NCBI GenBank assembly: GCA_029207755.1
Contig: JARCOQ010000008.1
Coordinates: 27,455,021-27,519,020 of the forward strand
DNA: 64,000 nucleotides
Source of the DNA: Chamaea fasciata
Lineage: Eukaryota > Chordata > Aves > Passeriformes > Sylviidae
Direction of reading: 5' to 3'
Part shown: piece after piece, positions 13,601 to 64,000 of the stretch
How the letters are laid out: the number at the start of each line of letters is the position of its first letter
Position numbering within the stretch: the first letter of the stretch is position 1
Notes under the pieces: generated by a model
Database searches by the model: none
What the model saw: only the letters and a program-made list of their open reading frames with translations
Told to the model about the DNA's origin: nothing
Position numbers and translations under genes: made by a program

Positions 13601-15193
13601 GACAGAAGGCACTGGAGGGTGGTGGTGTGGTGATGAGCTGTCTGTGCCTAGGCCTCCTCTCCTGCCAGGCTGGTGGTCACCAGACCCACTGGACACCAAC
13701 ACAGCCACGGCGGATACGCAGGGCCGGCTTCTTTGGCCTGGAAAGGCCATGTGCGTGTGCACATCACTCTCCAGCTCCAATGACAACAGCTCTTTGAAAT
13801 GCTTTTCTGCATTTGCATTTACAAAAACTGGATAAGCCTTTAAAAAAAAAAATCTGATAAGTAGCAAGCAATTGAATTAACCACTGTTGACTGTATTGCT
13901 GTCTCTTAACAAACTCCATCTGTATGGTCTCCCTTTGTAGACACAATTTTATAACTTAATTTCCCTACCAAAACATCAGTGTTTACTTAGTAAGAAATCT
14001 GTTCTTTGTCAGCTTAAAACAGTGATTTCTTTATTACCACTCTGCGCAAGGAATGACAGCACAGAGTTGGCACTGGAGCAAGTCTGGTTGAGTCTACAGC
14101 GTTGTAATGGAAACAGGGTGAACTGAGGGTCAAGTATAATGGGATTTGTATACAGAAATGTGTCTGCATAAGGAATAGCTGCATGAGATAAGAGAATGAA
14201 AGATGAGGCCCGCAGGTCTCCCATTGCATGGTGTTGGGAAGGAGGTATTGCTGTAGGTACACAGCAATACAGACGCAGGAGATGGAGTTACCTCTGTGCC
14301 AGTGTAGCAAAGTTCCCTAAATCACATGTGCCTGCTCCTGCACCAGCTGATGTTAGTGGGTGTAGGATGGATTGGGGCAGTCATCAGGGATTACCCTGAG
14401 AATGTTTTGTATGTAATTTTTACTGATTTTGGGAAGCATAGAGTCAGTGAGGGGTTTTCAAGCTATTACAGTCTGTGGCTTCCCTAAAAAAATTCTAGCA
14501 GAGTTGTTAAACATAGTATAGTGAATAACAAGAGCCTTGCAGAGATTTTTTTTTTACTGTCTTTCACAACCCCTAAAGAAGTTTTTAGTGTTTCCCAAGG
14601 TTTTGCAAAACCAAAGGTTGAAAAGCACTAGTGTAAACTTTCAGCAGTAAACAGCTGGGGAACATCAGATCCCTATTCCTTCCTTGATAAATGTGTTATA
14701 TTTTCCTATGCCATTGACAAACTGAAATAATAGGAGAGCAGCTGTAGTCAGTGAAACCAACTGATCTGGGAGCAAAGGAGTTTTGCAGGGAAGGTTTTTT
14801 GGGTGGTTACGTGGCAGATGAGATAGGAAACACCTCATCTTTTCTTACCATGAGATGATGATTTGAAGGGTGGGGGAAGCATCCTGGCTCCTCTGAAGTA
14901 TGTTCAAGTTGTACAGTGCAGTGAGCAGTGCTGGGGTTTTATCGTAGGTCTGGCCTTCTGTTTATTGCTTTTACTTTCTCCTGCCATAGAGCCTTTCCCA
15001 GTCTTTACATTGCAGGCTAGAGCTGGTAGAGAAATGCCAGTTGTTTGTTGCAGGCAATTGGAGAGAGACTCTGCCTTCTCTGAATTATTTGTGCTCAACT
15101 TTCCCCTATGAAAAAATTAAACCCTAGCAGAATGCTGTCCAGATTTAAAAAAAATATTTATGTCTCATTCATGTTCATTTTCTCTCTAATGTT

Positions 15194-15220
15194 AAAAAAA
15201 AAAACATACAAAAAAACAAA

Positions 15221-15255
<35 letters not shown>

Positions 15256-15270
15256 AGAAAGGGAAAAAAA
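15194..15270. repeat. Long A-rich tract with A33 homopolymer
   Basis: An A11 run, then acaaac units, then 33 consecutive A at 15222-15254, then agaaaggga and A8. No retrogene body or SINE recognised to its left. Confidence 0.9.
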
Positions 15271-18200
15271 AGTGATCAGTTAAAAAGAAGAAATTAATGT
15301 TGATTCTCTTATTTTGTACAGAAAACTCCAGATACTTCAAGACAAAAGCTTGTTTGGAATAAAAAGGGTTTATTCTCTACAGTCACATCAGTGAAAAACT
15401 TTTACCTAGTTCTGCTCTTCACCATATAATTGCTTGCTTTTCAACATACTCGTTGCAAAGCAAAGGCTGGTTAGATCAGCCAGTCTGCTGGATCTGATCT
15501 TACATTACATCTTGAGCTCTTTGAGTGCCATTAGCATTTCCTTTTAGAAGTGAAGAAATATTGACAGTTTGGTAGGTTTTCTCGCATTTTACTGCACGTT
15601 AGGGCACTTCAAAGTCTTTATGTAGTGATGGGAACTGTCATGAAGTAGATGTGAAAAGGGCCTTTGGTCCAACTAAACCTGTCAGCAAAAAAGATTTAGG
15701 GCAGATGGTTATTATTAGAAATCAATGTATTTATTATATATTGTTCAGGAATATTTCCCTTTGGAGGTTACTGTGAGTGCTGTTGCTGTTTAAAATGTGT
15801 CAAATGCCAGTAAAATTAATTCCTGCAGAAAACCCAGGGAGCCCCGACCAAAAGCTTTGTTATTATGGGAAGGCACGTCTCTTACTCCTTTGTGCTGTGA
15901 TGCACCAGAGGCAGGTACACACACAGCACACCAGCAGAGTGCCTGGCATGTGTCTGTGTGTGTGTGATGTATTTCTGCACTGCTATCACAATCACCTTTA
16001 TGTAGTGACGGAGCTCCACTGTCTGCTGTGTCTGGAAAGGCTTTGTAAAGATCTGTGCTGTACCTGTTCCCATTTTGTTATTTTCCCCTTTGTAAACTAT
16101 GGGGTTTGGTTACTTCCAGTTAGTTACAACAGCTTACTGCTGCTTAGGGCAAGTGTGTCATCTTTCTAAGGCTTGAACACCAATGGTTTTCCCCTGTACT
16201 TTAGAAAGGAGAAGCAGGACATTTCAGAGTTTTGTAATTAATTGGATGTAGGTTTTTCTTCCTTGGTGTCTTGTTTAGCTATAGGTTTTAAGTTATAGGA
16301 CCTTGGATTATGGGAAGAGGACATTCCCAACAGAAAAGGAGCATATTAGTAGAAACATTAATGCTGAAAGTCGTTGTCCTGGAACAAAGATTCATTTTCC
16401 ATTCACCCTGTGATTTACAGCACATTCCAACCAAGTGATTTGGCTATGGTCTTCTGGCATAACATTGTTTGCCCTTTCCCTGACATTTTGCATATAAAGA
16501 AAAGTTATGAGCTTCTTGGGCATTCAAGGTACCAGGAAATGCAGGAGTCTACCTAATTTGTTAACATGAAATTATAGATGTCAGACACAGACTCTGTTAG
16601 TTAACGTTGGTTAGAGTAATGCTGCAGCCAGTTGATTGTATTACAGTCATGATGAAGAGGAATGGTCTTTTTTTGCTTTTCTGGGATATGACAGGTATGG
16701 AGCCAAGGCAGATTTAAAGTGTAATGAATGAATAAGCATTTTCTGTGGTTTGCCAGACTCTTCCATGAGTTTCGTTGCTGTGGTGTTGCTGCCACTGTCT
16801 TTCCCTCTACTCAATGGATTAGTGCTGGCATAACATGGAAACAGACTTTTCCAAAGTAGTATAGGAATTGTCTTTTAAATTCTAAACTCTTCTGTAGCAC
16901 TTGAATGTTATACCCTATTAAGGCAGAGAAGCCTCCACCCAAAAGTAGCATAGGAAGAAGACACTGGGCAGTGATTCAAAAACTCAGATTTCTTCCCCAC
17001 AAACATGCACTTCCATTTGTTTTCCCAAGCACAATGTCTTCACAGCTGCAAGCAGAGTATTCACTTGAAAGTGTAAATATCCTCAACATGTGTCCCAAGG
17101 GAAAACAATGAGATGCAGAGAAATGGCTATGTCACATCAGACACATGTCTCTAGCACCCATTTCCAACATCCCCACACCAGTGTTGACTCCTCTCAGATC
17201 TCCCTCAGCTCTGCCATCAGGATCTGATCTGCGTCTACCCCTCTCCCCATCTTTTTCCACACTGATTCCCACCTGGCTTGCTCCTTCAATCAGCCATGTC
17301 ACTACCCAGCCTTCGTCCCCTCCCCACCCTGACCCTGCGGTGTTTTGGCACCCCAGCTCTCAACGTTTGTGACTACTGGAGTCAAGTTCTTGTGCCCAGT
17401 GGTTTCAACCTGAAGCTTACATGCCTCCAGGTTTTGCACTGTTCCTTAGGTTTGCTTCCTTTCACTGGCCCCTGCACTTCTATCTATGTTTTTCTTCATG
17501 CCTTTTCTCTCACTTTTCTTCCTTCTCTCCCCCTCAGCTACCTTCCTTGAAGTTCCCCTTCTTAAAATACGCTTTTTCTCTGAAGGCTTTCATCATTAAT
17601 CTCTCAAGAAACTATCTTAGAGCCTCATCTGCTGTGCTTTGATTTATTCGTTGTGCAGTTTTTTTGGCAAGTATCTCATAAGAACTGAGCTGGTCATCCT
17701 TCTACCTCCATTCCTAAAGGAAAGCTTGTGTGAAAAGGTGGGCTTTCAGAACTTAAATTAAAAGATCACGTAAGTAAGATAATTGGATAAAAAAAAGGAT
17801 ATTAGGATCTGAAACAGAATGTTTACTTGCTTTGATGTGCTTTGGGAACATATGTCTGCACAGTGGGTTGTGTGGCTGATTAAGTATAAAACAATCCGAG
17901 AAAAAATTACCACTATTAAGCTTAAATCAAAGATCTCTCCCTAAGACACTAATTTGATTTGGGTTTGAAGGTCCCATATCAACCCTAATTTCTACCTTTG
18001 ATGTCTTGCTTCTTTGTGTGTTGTATGATGGAGGGCAACCTTACTTACAAAAATTTCCGGGTTTCTTCCATTTTAAAAGCAATATTGTTATTGTTGTGTT
18101 GCAGTTGTGGCTACAAATGTCAGTCAGTACTAGACCCTTGTTGTGGTAAATGCAGCACAAGTGCAATGAGAAACGGTATGTGGTTGGAAGAGTTTTTAAT

Positions 18201-19576
18201 CTGGGAACCAATTCCTGTGCTCAGGCTCCCAACTTTGCTCCCTCCAAAAGTTGACCCTGTCCCCACTCAGGCTGCCAACAATCTGTGAGCTTAAAAAGAT
18301 TGTTAACTTGGGGTGGAACATAGATGAAAAAGGTTTCAAACTCTTAACAAAAACCCTTTTGATTTCACTATTAAAAAGTAATATATATCAGGTGAAATCA
18401 GATAGATTGGTTGTTTTGTTCTTGGGTTTAGTTATTTTAAATATAGGATTGAAGCCAGGTATGTTTGAATATGGAATAGTCTTTCAAAAGGAAAAATGAA
18501 AGATGTTTACCACTGTTTTTTTCCACTTTTGTAACAAAAAAAATCTTTTTCTTACCTGGAGCAAGCGTTTCAAATTACTCATATGCTAGAAGTAGCATTA
18601 AGTCTAAGGGATGGGAAAAAAATCATGCAAAGAATTTGTACCTGCATTAGATTATGATACTGTGTAGATGAAAAACGTAGGAGTTGTGTTGGAGACCTGT
18701 TCTTTTTGCTCCTCTCATTGGTGGCAGAGTTTTCTTTGATTTCGGTAGTACAGGATTAGACTTTGGGCATGACAACTACCATTGCCAGTGGATGTGGAGT
18801 GGGATTTTCATAGTGTGTACCTAAATCCTTCTCAAAGCACTGCCCAAACCACAAATTCACAAATAAGGGATTTCATATTCAGAGATTCTTATCTGTTAAG
18901 GCCCAGTGGAATTACCACAGTTATCTGATCTGACATCTGCAACACTGGCCATAGGATTCCCCTCTTTAATTTCTACAGTGGGAGAAATTACTATTTCCTA
19001 CTACTAGAACTCCAAACCTTGCAGTGTGCTTAAAGCTCATCTTTTAGAAAAGCATCTAGTTTTGCCATGCAGTCTTGTTGCAATGCTGAATTTACCAATT
19101 CCATCCATGAACCCATCTAATGGGAACTTACTCTTGTTGATAAAAATACCTTTTAAAATAGATATTTTATTGTTATAAATCTTTCTTTATTATTATTTTA
19201 TGCTTCTTTTTTTGCTCAAAGACAGGTTTGAGGGGAAAAGAGAAAATAGGAACTGCTTGAAACACGCCCATTAAATTTCTGCAGAAAAGCTGTAACAATT
19301 TTTGTTCAGATTCACTATCTCTGTAACATCTTATAAGTGAGACCATTAACTGCTGAATTAGTAATGGTAGCTCTGATTTTCTATATATTCATCTTCGTGA
19401 GTATGAAAAAAAAATTATTAACCTTATTTTAGAGCTGAGAAGATACAAGCGAAAAAAATATTACTTGGTGCTGGGCATCCCAATGGAGTGGGGGCTGGGA
19501 GTTAGCAGTGGTGTCTCTTGAGTCCCCATCTCGGTCTCTTTGTAGAGGGACACATAGGCTGGCTCTCCAAGTTGAT

Positions 19577-19860
19577 AGTCGTATATTCGATCATCGGATC
19601 ACTTTACTGGGTAATTATCAACTTGTTGCAGTGCTGGGGGAGCTGGGAAGCGCCGGTGATTCCCCATCGCCTCATTACCGGGCTGCCCTGCGCTCCCTTG
19701 CAGCGGCCGCGGGGAGAGGCGGCTGCGAGGCAGCTCTGTGCTGCTCCTGCGGCACATCCTCTGCGCTCCGAGCTGAAAAAACGGCAGGGAGGGAGATCTT
19801 TGAATGGGAATGGTCAAATGCCATGTGAATTTGATAATCGTGGCCCAGGTTTGACCTCTG
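19577..19860. promoter_or_regulatory. CpG-retaining block, candidate intronic enhancer or alternative promoter
   Basis: About 18 CpG in roughly 280 bp, against a CpG-poor intron. An AT-rich left half (tatattcgatcatcggatca) joins a GC-rich middle with gcggccgcgg, then a TCF-like gatctttgaa. Overlapping open frames on both strands lack known motifs. Confidence 0.4.
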
Positions 19861-22800
19861 GAAGTTACCTTGTTTTGAGGGACCTGGCAGGGTTTGATCC
19901 TCAGGGTACCGCACAACTGTTGCGACCTCTCGCCCTTCCTGTTGTAAGGGACTTTAAATCAGAAATAAACAGAGGTGAAGCTGGGGGGGCTGTGAGAGCT
20001 GTTTAGACTGAATCATTTAGCATGAATCCTGGGGCACTTTAGGTTTCCTGTTGAATACAGCTTTGGCATCCCATCCATACTGTGTCTGCCATGAGAGCAG
20101 TCCATTTTTCAGCTGTCTATATGGCTTTCCTCTGTCTCCTTCAGACAAAGGTGGTATTCTAGGTACACAGGACTTGGAAAAACAGGCTAGGAAGTTTTAT
20201 GTCAAACTAAACCAAACAAAAGCAAGGGGTTTTATATGGGGTTTAAAACGGATTGTTGGCTTTAAAAGCTTTTTTTTTTTTAATAGCAAAATTCTACCAG
20301 GATATGATACCCCCCAGGAGTAGTTCTGTTCCTTGCTTCTATGTCTGTTTAGCAGCTATGCATTTCTTTATTGTAGAGCAAAACAATTGCCTTCAAGTGT
20401 CTATATTCCGTTAAGCATATGGAAAAGTATTCAGCCCTTTGTTTTCTGCAGAATTAATTTATTTGTCACATAAGTATTAATTTAGACTAGTCATGGAACA
20501 TTAGTGCTTGGTAATTGTCTGCATTTTTCTGGGGTTTATTTAACTGATGGAGATTATTTCAGAAATGTGCAACTTCTTTAACTGTTACATTCATTGCTGA
20601 GTGCCCCTTGCAGAGGCTGCAGACTCACAGCAGTGGAGAGATGTTGCCTCGTCTCCGCCATACAAGATTCTGGGATTGCTGATGCATGTCCACTGAGGGA
20701 GAGCGGGAAAAAGTCACCCCAAGGCCCTTTCCATAGCAGCCAGTGCTGGTTTTGCCAGTTCCTGAGGTTTTCCCTTCCCAGGAGCCCAGTCCAGTTCCTC
20801 AGGTAGGATGCTGCTCCTCTGCTGTGGGACCACAAAGGTTTTTCTCAACACTGCATCCAGCAGCAGCATCAAAGACAAGCACCTGCCAGGCTCCAGGGCA
20901 CACACAGGAGAATGGTGCTCTGCCTCACTGAAAACCACGGGCTGAGTTTTCTTTGCCTTGGTTTTCAAAGGAAAATGCCAGCTCCCTCCCCCAGACTTTG
21001 GGATGAGACTGCAGAGCTTCAGATGAGCTGTCACTCCTTTCAGCAAAATCCCAGAGGCAAGAAAATTAAGCAGATCTCTTATCCCCAGTGAAGGACTGTT
21101 ACAGAGTGACCAGCTCCTGGGAAACAACCAGAAGTCTCCCAGTGTCCACAGGCAGTGTGTGTCATGCCTCAGATGCTGATATCCTCTCCTTTTGCGGATT
21201 CTGTTCCTCTGCTGTCATGTGTTACCACTGCCCCACAGTTCTGCTCGGCAGGCAGCTGAAGCCAGGTAAATTGTGCCATGATTTCTGCTCTCCAGAGGGG
21301 TCATCCACTGCACTGGTAAAGACCTGCTCTGTAAAGCCTTTAGTAGCTTGTATGCCCCCAGCACCACCATGAGGCCCTGGAGCCCTTAGGTGGTATCAGG
21401 TAATATCTCCCACATGTCAGTGTCTCCCTCTGTTAAAGACCAGCAAAGGAAAAGGCACTCCTGGGTGGGGGAGGAAAGGAATCCAGGCTCACATGCTTTG
21501 TTAGAGATGCAAATTGCTCTTCAAGTCCTGAGTATTAATTATAGAGCCTGGGCTTCTTGCTGGAGCTGTGGGGAAAATAGGCCCCTGGCTCACATTAAAT
21601 TTAATGGCGTTTGGACACCCAATTCCCTTAGCCTATTTGAAAACCAGAATCCCACTTTCTCCAGATATTTATGTGGTCAGGTGAAATCCCTTGTCCCACT
21701 GCAGACAGCAGCATTTTTAGAGCATTGTGTGATCAGGAAAGCCAGGAGCTCTCCCTCAGGTGGTGGGGTGTTTTCCTCATGCCATGGGATCCAGGGAAGA
21801 AATGAGGAGTGACATGGATAGCAGAGGTCTGGACAGGGAGCTCTCTGGACAGGTTGAAGAATGCAGCTCTGGCACCATGGTTTCATTCCACAGGCTGGTT
21901 CAGCACACCAAGCTGAAGGCTGTCCCACTGCAGGGTGTGGGGCATGGGCATGGAGAGCCCTGCATGCCCTGGATGTGAGCTGGACATTGGGACAGAGCTG
22001 CCTTGCCCCAGCACTGCTTCATCTCTCATCCACTGCCTCTAAAGAGCGGGATGTGGTGGTTCTCCTCTGCAAGGAGCAGATCTGTGAGGATACAGCTGCC
22101 TCTCACTGTGTAGCTGCTGTGCCAATGTGATGGCTCAGTGTGGGATAAGAAATAATGCAACTGGGAAAAAATAAAACCTTTGGGGAGTTAAGGAGCAGAG
22201 GATGCCCCTGGCTGAGTGGATTGTTCCCGGTAGGCAGCTCCTGGAAGCCATGCTATTTTGCAACATGCTTCACCATGGGTTGTTGTTTTGCTAGAACTGT
22301 AGGTGTAAAACAGTGAGAGGTGATCCCTACCTGGGAGGGCTCACAGGAGCCAGACCTTGATGGGAGTATGGCTGTCCCAGTCCACAGATGGACCAGTGAG
22401 TATGGACGGGCTTTAAGCAGAGCCATAAGGAGCTGCCTGCTCTCTAGCCCAGTCTTTGTGCACAGGGCCAACCTCATGTTCAAACACCAGCTGTGTTTCC
22501 AGCTGCATGCATTTTGGGGAAATTCTTGATCTTTTTCCCAGTGTTACCTCTTTGTTCAGGGTGGAGCTTTCCTACTCTGAGGGACTCCAGCATTTCTGCC
22601 TAATTTAGCACAGAGAAAATGAACAGCAAACCCTTCATATTGTTACACGCATTTTAGATGTCGGCCTCACAGTTTGATCAGCAGAGGCTCCAAAGGCTCG
22701 TAAACCTGGTAATACATAGTTCCAGGACTGCATCAAAGAAGTTCACAACCCTTTTGGGAGAAGCTCTGAGTACTGATGAAAGAGGGAACTTATTGTATAT

Positions 22801-23167
22801 GTAAGAAAACTTCTTTCATGGCTTATGTATTAAGGCAGGCACTGTGGCCCAGGGAAGATCGGGGCTGCTTTTAATTTACATCGCCCCTCACTTATATTAA
22901 GTCTTCGTCAGAAGAAAAATTAGTCAGATGTTTTCTTAATGACATCATTTTTTTTAATCCTGTTTCATTTTTTCCAGATGAGGCGGTGGAGATTATTAGA
23001 AATGAATTGAAACTAAATCTGGAACAGAGACTTTGATTCACTTCTCCCTCCTCCCCAGTAGAAATAAATTGGTCGGCTCCGTGCTCGGATGCCTTTATTA
23101 GCAGCCTCGACAGAAACCAGCCCCAGTGGCCTCGGCTGCAGCTTCCTGAGCTCGCCGCCGCCACGGC

Positions 23168-23175
23168 TGACGTCA
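23168..23175. promoter_or_regulatory. Perfect CRE palindrome (TGACGTCA) beside an ATGGCG core
   Basis: Full 8-bp CREB/ATF site directly followed by TGGCG, giving an ATGGCG YY1-type core that overlaps it. Sits in a CpG-retaining block (23080-23190). Confidence 0.45.
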
Positions 23176-25082
23176 TGGCGAGAGGCACCAGAGAGTGACT
23201 TTGGTCACCCCATAATTTTGGTAATGGAAGACCGTGGCAACACAGGTGGGGAGGTTATGAGGTCTGAAATAGCCATGCCATCATCGGTTTGTCTTTCAGT
23301 GTCATGAAAGAAAACAGGGTCGATGCTGGTGGGTGTTGCTCTGGCAAAACCCCGGCCTGGGACTGATGAGCCACCTGTTTTGGTGGCTGTGCATCTCCAC
23401 AAAGCCTTTATGTGTGATGGGTTTTCACTGCCTGTTATTTCACACCACTGAGCCACAGAGTGTATTGCTACAGAAAAGTACTTTGAACTACAGATATTTC
23501 AGAAAGCATTTAATTTACTACCCATCAGAAGAAGGTGTTCAAAAAGCCACAAGGTTTACTAATTTATCATAAAGACCGAGAAACACACAGAAGATCAAAC
23601 AAAGACAAACATACTCGTTAAACTGCTGAATAAGTCTGCAAAGCTTATGTTACATTTCTATGTGGTTTTGTTGATGTGCAAGTATTACAAATAAATTCAA
23701 ATACACCTGAACTGTTGATAAGGCAGGGTGGAACTGAGATCCTGAGATGCTGGTGGCGTGTTGAAACTGCTCAGACCATCGTGTTTGTGGCTGTCGGTGC
23801 ATGGAGAGACAGGTCTTATATGCACTCACTAATGGCCTGTTTGGATAGTCTCAGTGAAGGGTCTTTATTGTACCCTCCCTTAGATCAGCCCATGTCCCAG
23901 ATCCCTGACCTCCAAATCCCTGTTGTCTTCTGTGCTCAGGGTGCAGCCCCACGGGGAGCACATCCATCTCCCTCAGCTTTGCCAGAGCACCCAGCCAGGG
24001 ACGAATGCTGTCCCTGCTGTGACCTGTGTGTCAACACCAGCTCTGCTTCCAGCAGTCTGTGAGTACAGAGAGAGCTAATACAAAGCAGATTTTGCTCTTT
24101 TGTTTTGCCTAATGATAGCTCTGCCTCCTTTGTTGCCTAGCTCAGATTTTCTGCTTCTCAGGTCGGGGTGAGTAACTTTTTCTCCTTTGCACCCTCTGTG
24201 GTTTGTCCAAGAGGCTGGAGGGTACAGTAGGGCACGTGTCTGGGAGAAGTCCGCAGACTTTCTCTTCCATCCTTGTTCACCCTTCAGAAAACTGCTTAAT
24301 CGCTGAAACGTGCATGTGACTTTTTTTTGTTACCTGTGGAATCCCTCAGCATTTACTGACTTTATTCTCAGGTGGCACTTGGCCTGAGGAAGATCTGAGG
24401 GATTTAAGAGAGGCGGCCCCCAGTAAGCATGCAGTAAAACCTCTCATGAACTTTTGCCCTCTGAACCGTACCAGCAGCCTGTCAAGGAGGTTTGTGCTGG
24501 CCATGATGGACGCAGGAGGTGGGGCTGCTGCGCCGGCAGGGGCCAAGCCACGCATGCTGGGCTGAGCAGAGCGCAGCTCAAGATCACATAAGTTCTCTTT
24601 GCAGCATTTCCATCCTTGCACAGACTGCCCTGTCAAGGGCTTTCTGCATGTGGCAGCACAAAGCATTTGGATATCCAGGGGCAGTGAGGAGCTTGCGAAC
24701 CCCAGGTTTGCCTCAAATATCGTTGTGTGGCCAGCCTCCCTATGCAAGGAGATGGGGTAGGATCTCTAGCACAGGGTGTGTTCTGTGCCTCCTCCATGTG
24801 AAGGCACTGCCTAAAGCAGCTTGTGGCCCTTTCCACAGCAGCCCAGTTGGGGTGAGCCACCTTGCACAAAGTGCACATATTTAGTGCAATACTGGTGCCT
24901 GTCCACAGGAAGCCTGGGAACTTCAGACTCTGTGTATGCCAAGAAGAGAAGATTGTCCCACTATGTGCTTAAACTCCTCTCTTGTGGGCGAAGGTGGTGG
25001 GGCAGGACAGAGAAGGGTGGCAAGCAGTCGTGCCTGCTCTGGGTGGCTGTGAGTGACAGCGTGTCTCTGTTTTCCTTCCCAG

Positions 25083-63226
<38,144 letters not shown>

Positions 63227-63547
63227 CGGTAAAGCACAAGGCCTTGGTGCTATCCAAGGGGCTCTGCGTGAAGCAGCTCTTATGAATGTGCTTTTCAAAA
63301 ATAATCTGTTTCAATAGAGTAGGGTTTTTTATAAGTGTTAAATACGTTAAAGGATTTCAAAATGAAAATTTTAAGAAGTCTGTGTACAGAATTATGTAAA
63401 CTATATGCAGGCAATTCAGTACCACAGGGGTGCACCTCTAGTATTATTTTTTTGGCTTGGTTTCCCAGAGCACTGAACGGTATCACCGCCAAGCTAGGAG
63501 ACAGCATGAGGGTGGTTAGAGATGAAATCCTCCCTTCTGGGAAGCCC

Positions 63548-63555
63548 TGTAAATA
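63548..63555 (+). promoter_or_regulatory. Pumilio-type element (TGTAAATA) in 3' UTR
   Basis: Exact match to the TGTANATA consensus bound by PUM1/PUM2 in animal 3' UTRs. A single 8-mer can occur by chance, so this is only a candidate. Confidence 0.35.
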
Positions 63556-63647
63556 GCGCTCCCCATCATTTTCCATTAGTTACATTTGCAAAAAATTCCG
63601 TTTTCAACCCGCCCCAGAAAGAAATGGGAGGATGCGGTTTAGGTTAG

Positions 63648-63653
63648 AATAAA
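63648..63653 (+). terminator. AATAAA polyadenylation signal candidate
   Basis: Canonical AATAAA about 420 bp after the GLI2 stop codon, on the gene's strand. It may be a proximal signal giving a short 3' UTR; no strong GT-rich element is obvious directly after it. Confidence 0.45.
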
Positions 63654-64000
63654 AGCCATACTATGTATTCTGCTCTGATGAGAGTGGGGTTTAGTTATGT
63701 CTCCAAACAAGCCCTCTGCCAGCAGTATTGTTTTATACCGTAAATACCTTTGTACCTTGCAAAGAGCAACGTTTCCAAATGGCTTCTCAGCAAAGTGCCT
63801 TACCATGCTTTCTTGTTAAGTAGCCAAGGCCTCTCTTCCTTTAAAAATCAAATATAGTGTATTGTCAGAAGCGTATATAAAATGTACATTTATAAAAACA
63901 TAGTGGTGTTTCTGAGAAAACATTGGAAAGACACATTGATGAGACACATAAAAGGTGAATGCACACTTTGATCAGATGTGTTTACAACATGGTTTATATC

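Larger units (their letters stand above)
1..25082 (+). other. GLI2: GLI2 large 5' intron (left end outside window)
   Basis: No exon, RNA gene or coding-like frame can be supported here. The longest open frames are short, lack GLI or other recognisable motifs and are not flanked by consistent splice sites. It contains the possible LTR at 4690-5110, ancient amniote repeat debris, A-, T- and G-rich runs, and several blocks that look like candidate conserved elements (2030-2330, 19577-19860, 22880-23190). The rest is ordinary AT-leaning unique intron sequence. Confidence 0.8.
63227..64000 (+). other. GLI2: GLI2 3' UTR (partial)
   Basis: Sequence after the TAA stop, with no open frame of note. 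It is AT-rich in its last third and contains one canonical AATAAA and one Pumilio-type octamer. The end of the transcript cannot be placed; the 3' UTR may continue beyond the window. Confidence 0.8.

Noticed and set aside
13436..13867. 143-codon minus-strand open frame
   Set aside because: No recognisable motif, low-complexity Pro/Ser/His composition and no splice or promoter context.
14570..14640. Ancient repeat ('ggttgaaaagcactagtgta')
   Set aside because: Only a vague resemblance to a known amniote repeat phrase; not enough sequence to call.
19518..20006. 162-codon open frame in the CpG-retaining block
   Set aside because: No known domain, other frames on both strands are also open there, and there is no splice partner. 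CpG-rich sequence naturally lacks stops.
22977..23036. Hidden exon after the acceptor-like ttttttccag
   Set aside because: No matching GLI2 peptide, no clear donor with compatible phase, and a stop soon follows in at least one frame. Kept only as part of a regulatory candidate.

Overview
The window is vertebrate, most probably avian, genomic DNA carrying the 3' three-fifths of one multi-exon gene on the + strand: GLI2, the zinc-finger transcription factor that is the main activator output of Hedgehog signalling. Eleven coding exons can be placed between 25083 and 63226. All have GT-AG borders and compatible phases, and together they encode 1446 residues with no frameshift or internal stop. 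Counting back from the last exon they match exons 4-14 of the 14-exon human gene (human layout from memory). The start codon and the first part of the protein lie upstream of the window. GLI2 is preferred over GLI3 and GLI1 because of the C-terminus ending SKFLNMMS and the C-terminal segment YYYGQIHMYEQ. A bird is suggested by two degenerate CR1 LINE 3' ends (near 47300 and 56980), sparse interspersed repeats and no mammalian SINEs. The species cannot be told.

Layout: 1-25082 is a large 5' intron, incomplete at its left end, with no recognisable exon. It holds several unique, AT-rich or CpG-retaining blocks that look like candidate conserved non-coding elements, plus a possible solo LTR near 4690-5110. 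25083-40643 holds five exons for the N-terminal repressor region, including the SUFU-binding SYGH motif. 44060-56439 holds four exons for the five C2H2 zinc fingers and the linker after them. 59488-63226 holds two exons for the processing/degron region with its PKA sites and the long C-terminal activation domain. 63227-64000 is the start of the 3' UTR, with an AATAAA at 63648.

I saw no second protein-coding gene, structural RNA gene or CRISPR array, and no undescribed biological system. What deserves follow-up is regulatory: the candidate intronic elements, a perfect TATA-containing inverted repeat inside the LTR-like segment, an intronic G-quadruplex motif 81 bp before an exon, a four-site GATA cluster and a perfect GLI-consensus site inside GLI2 itself. 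No conservation data were available, so each of these is inference from sequence appearance.
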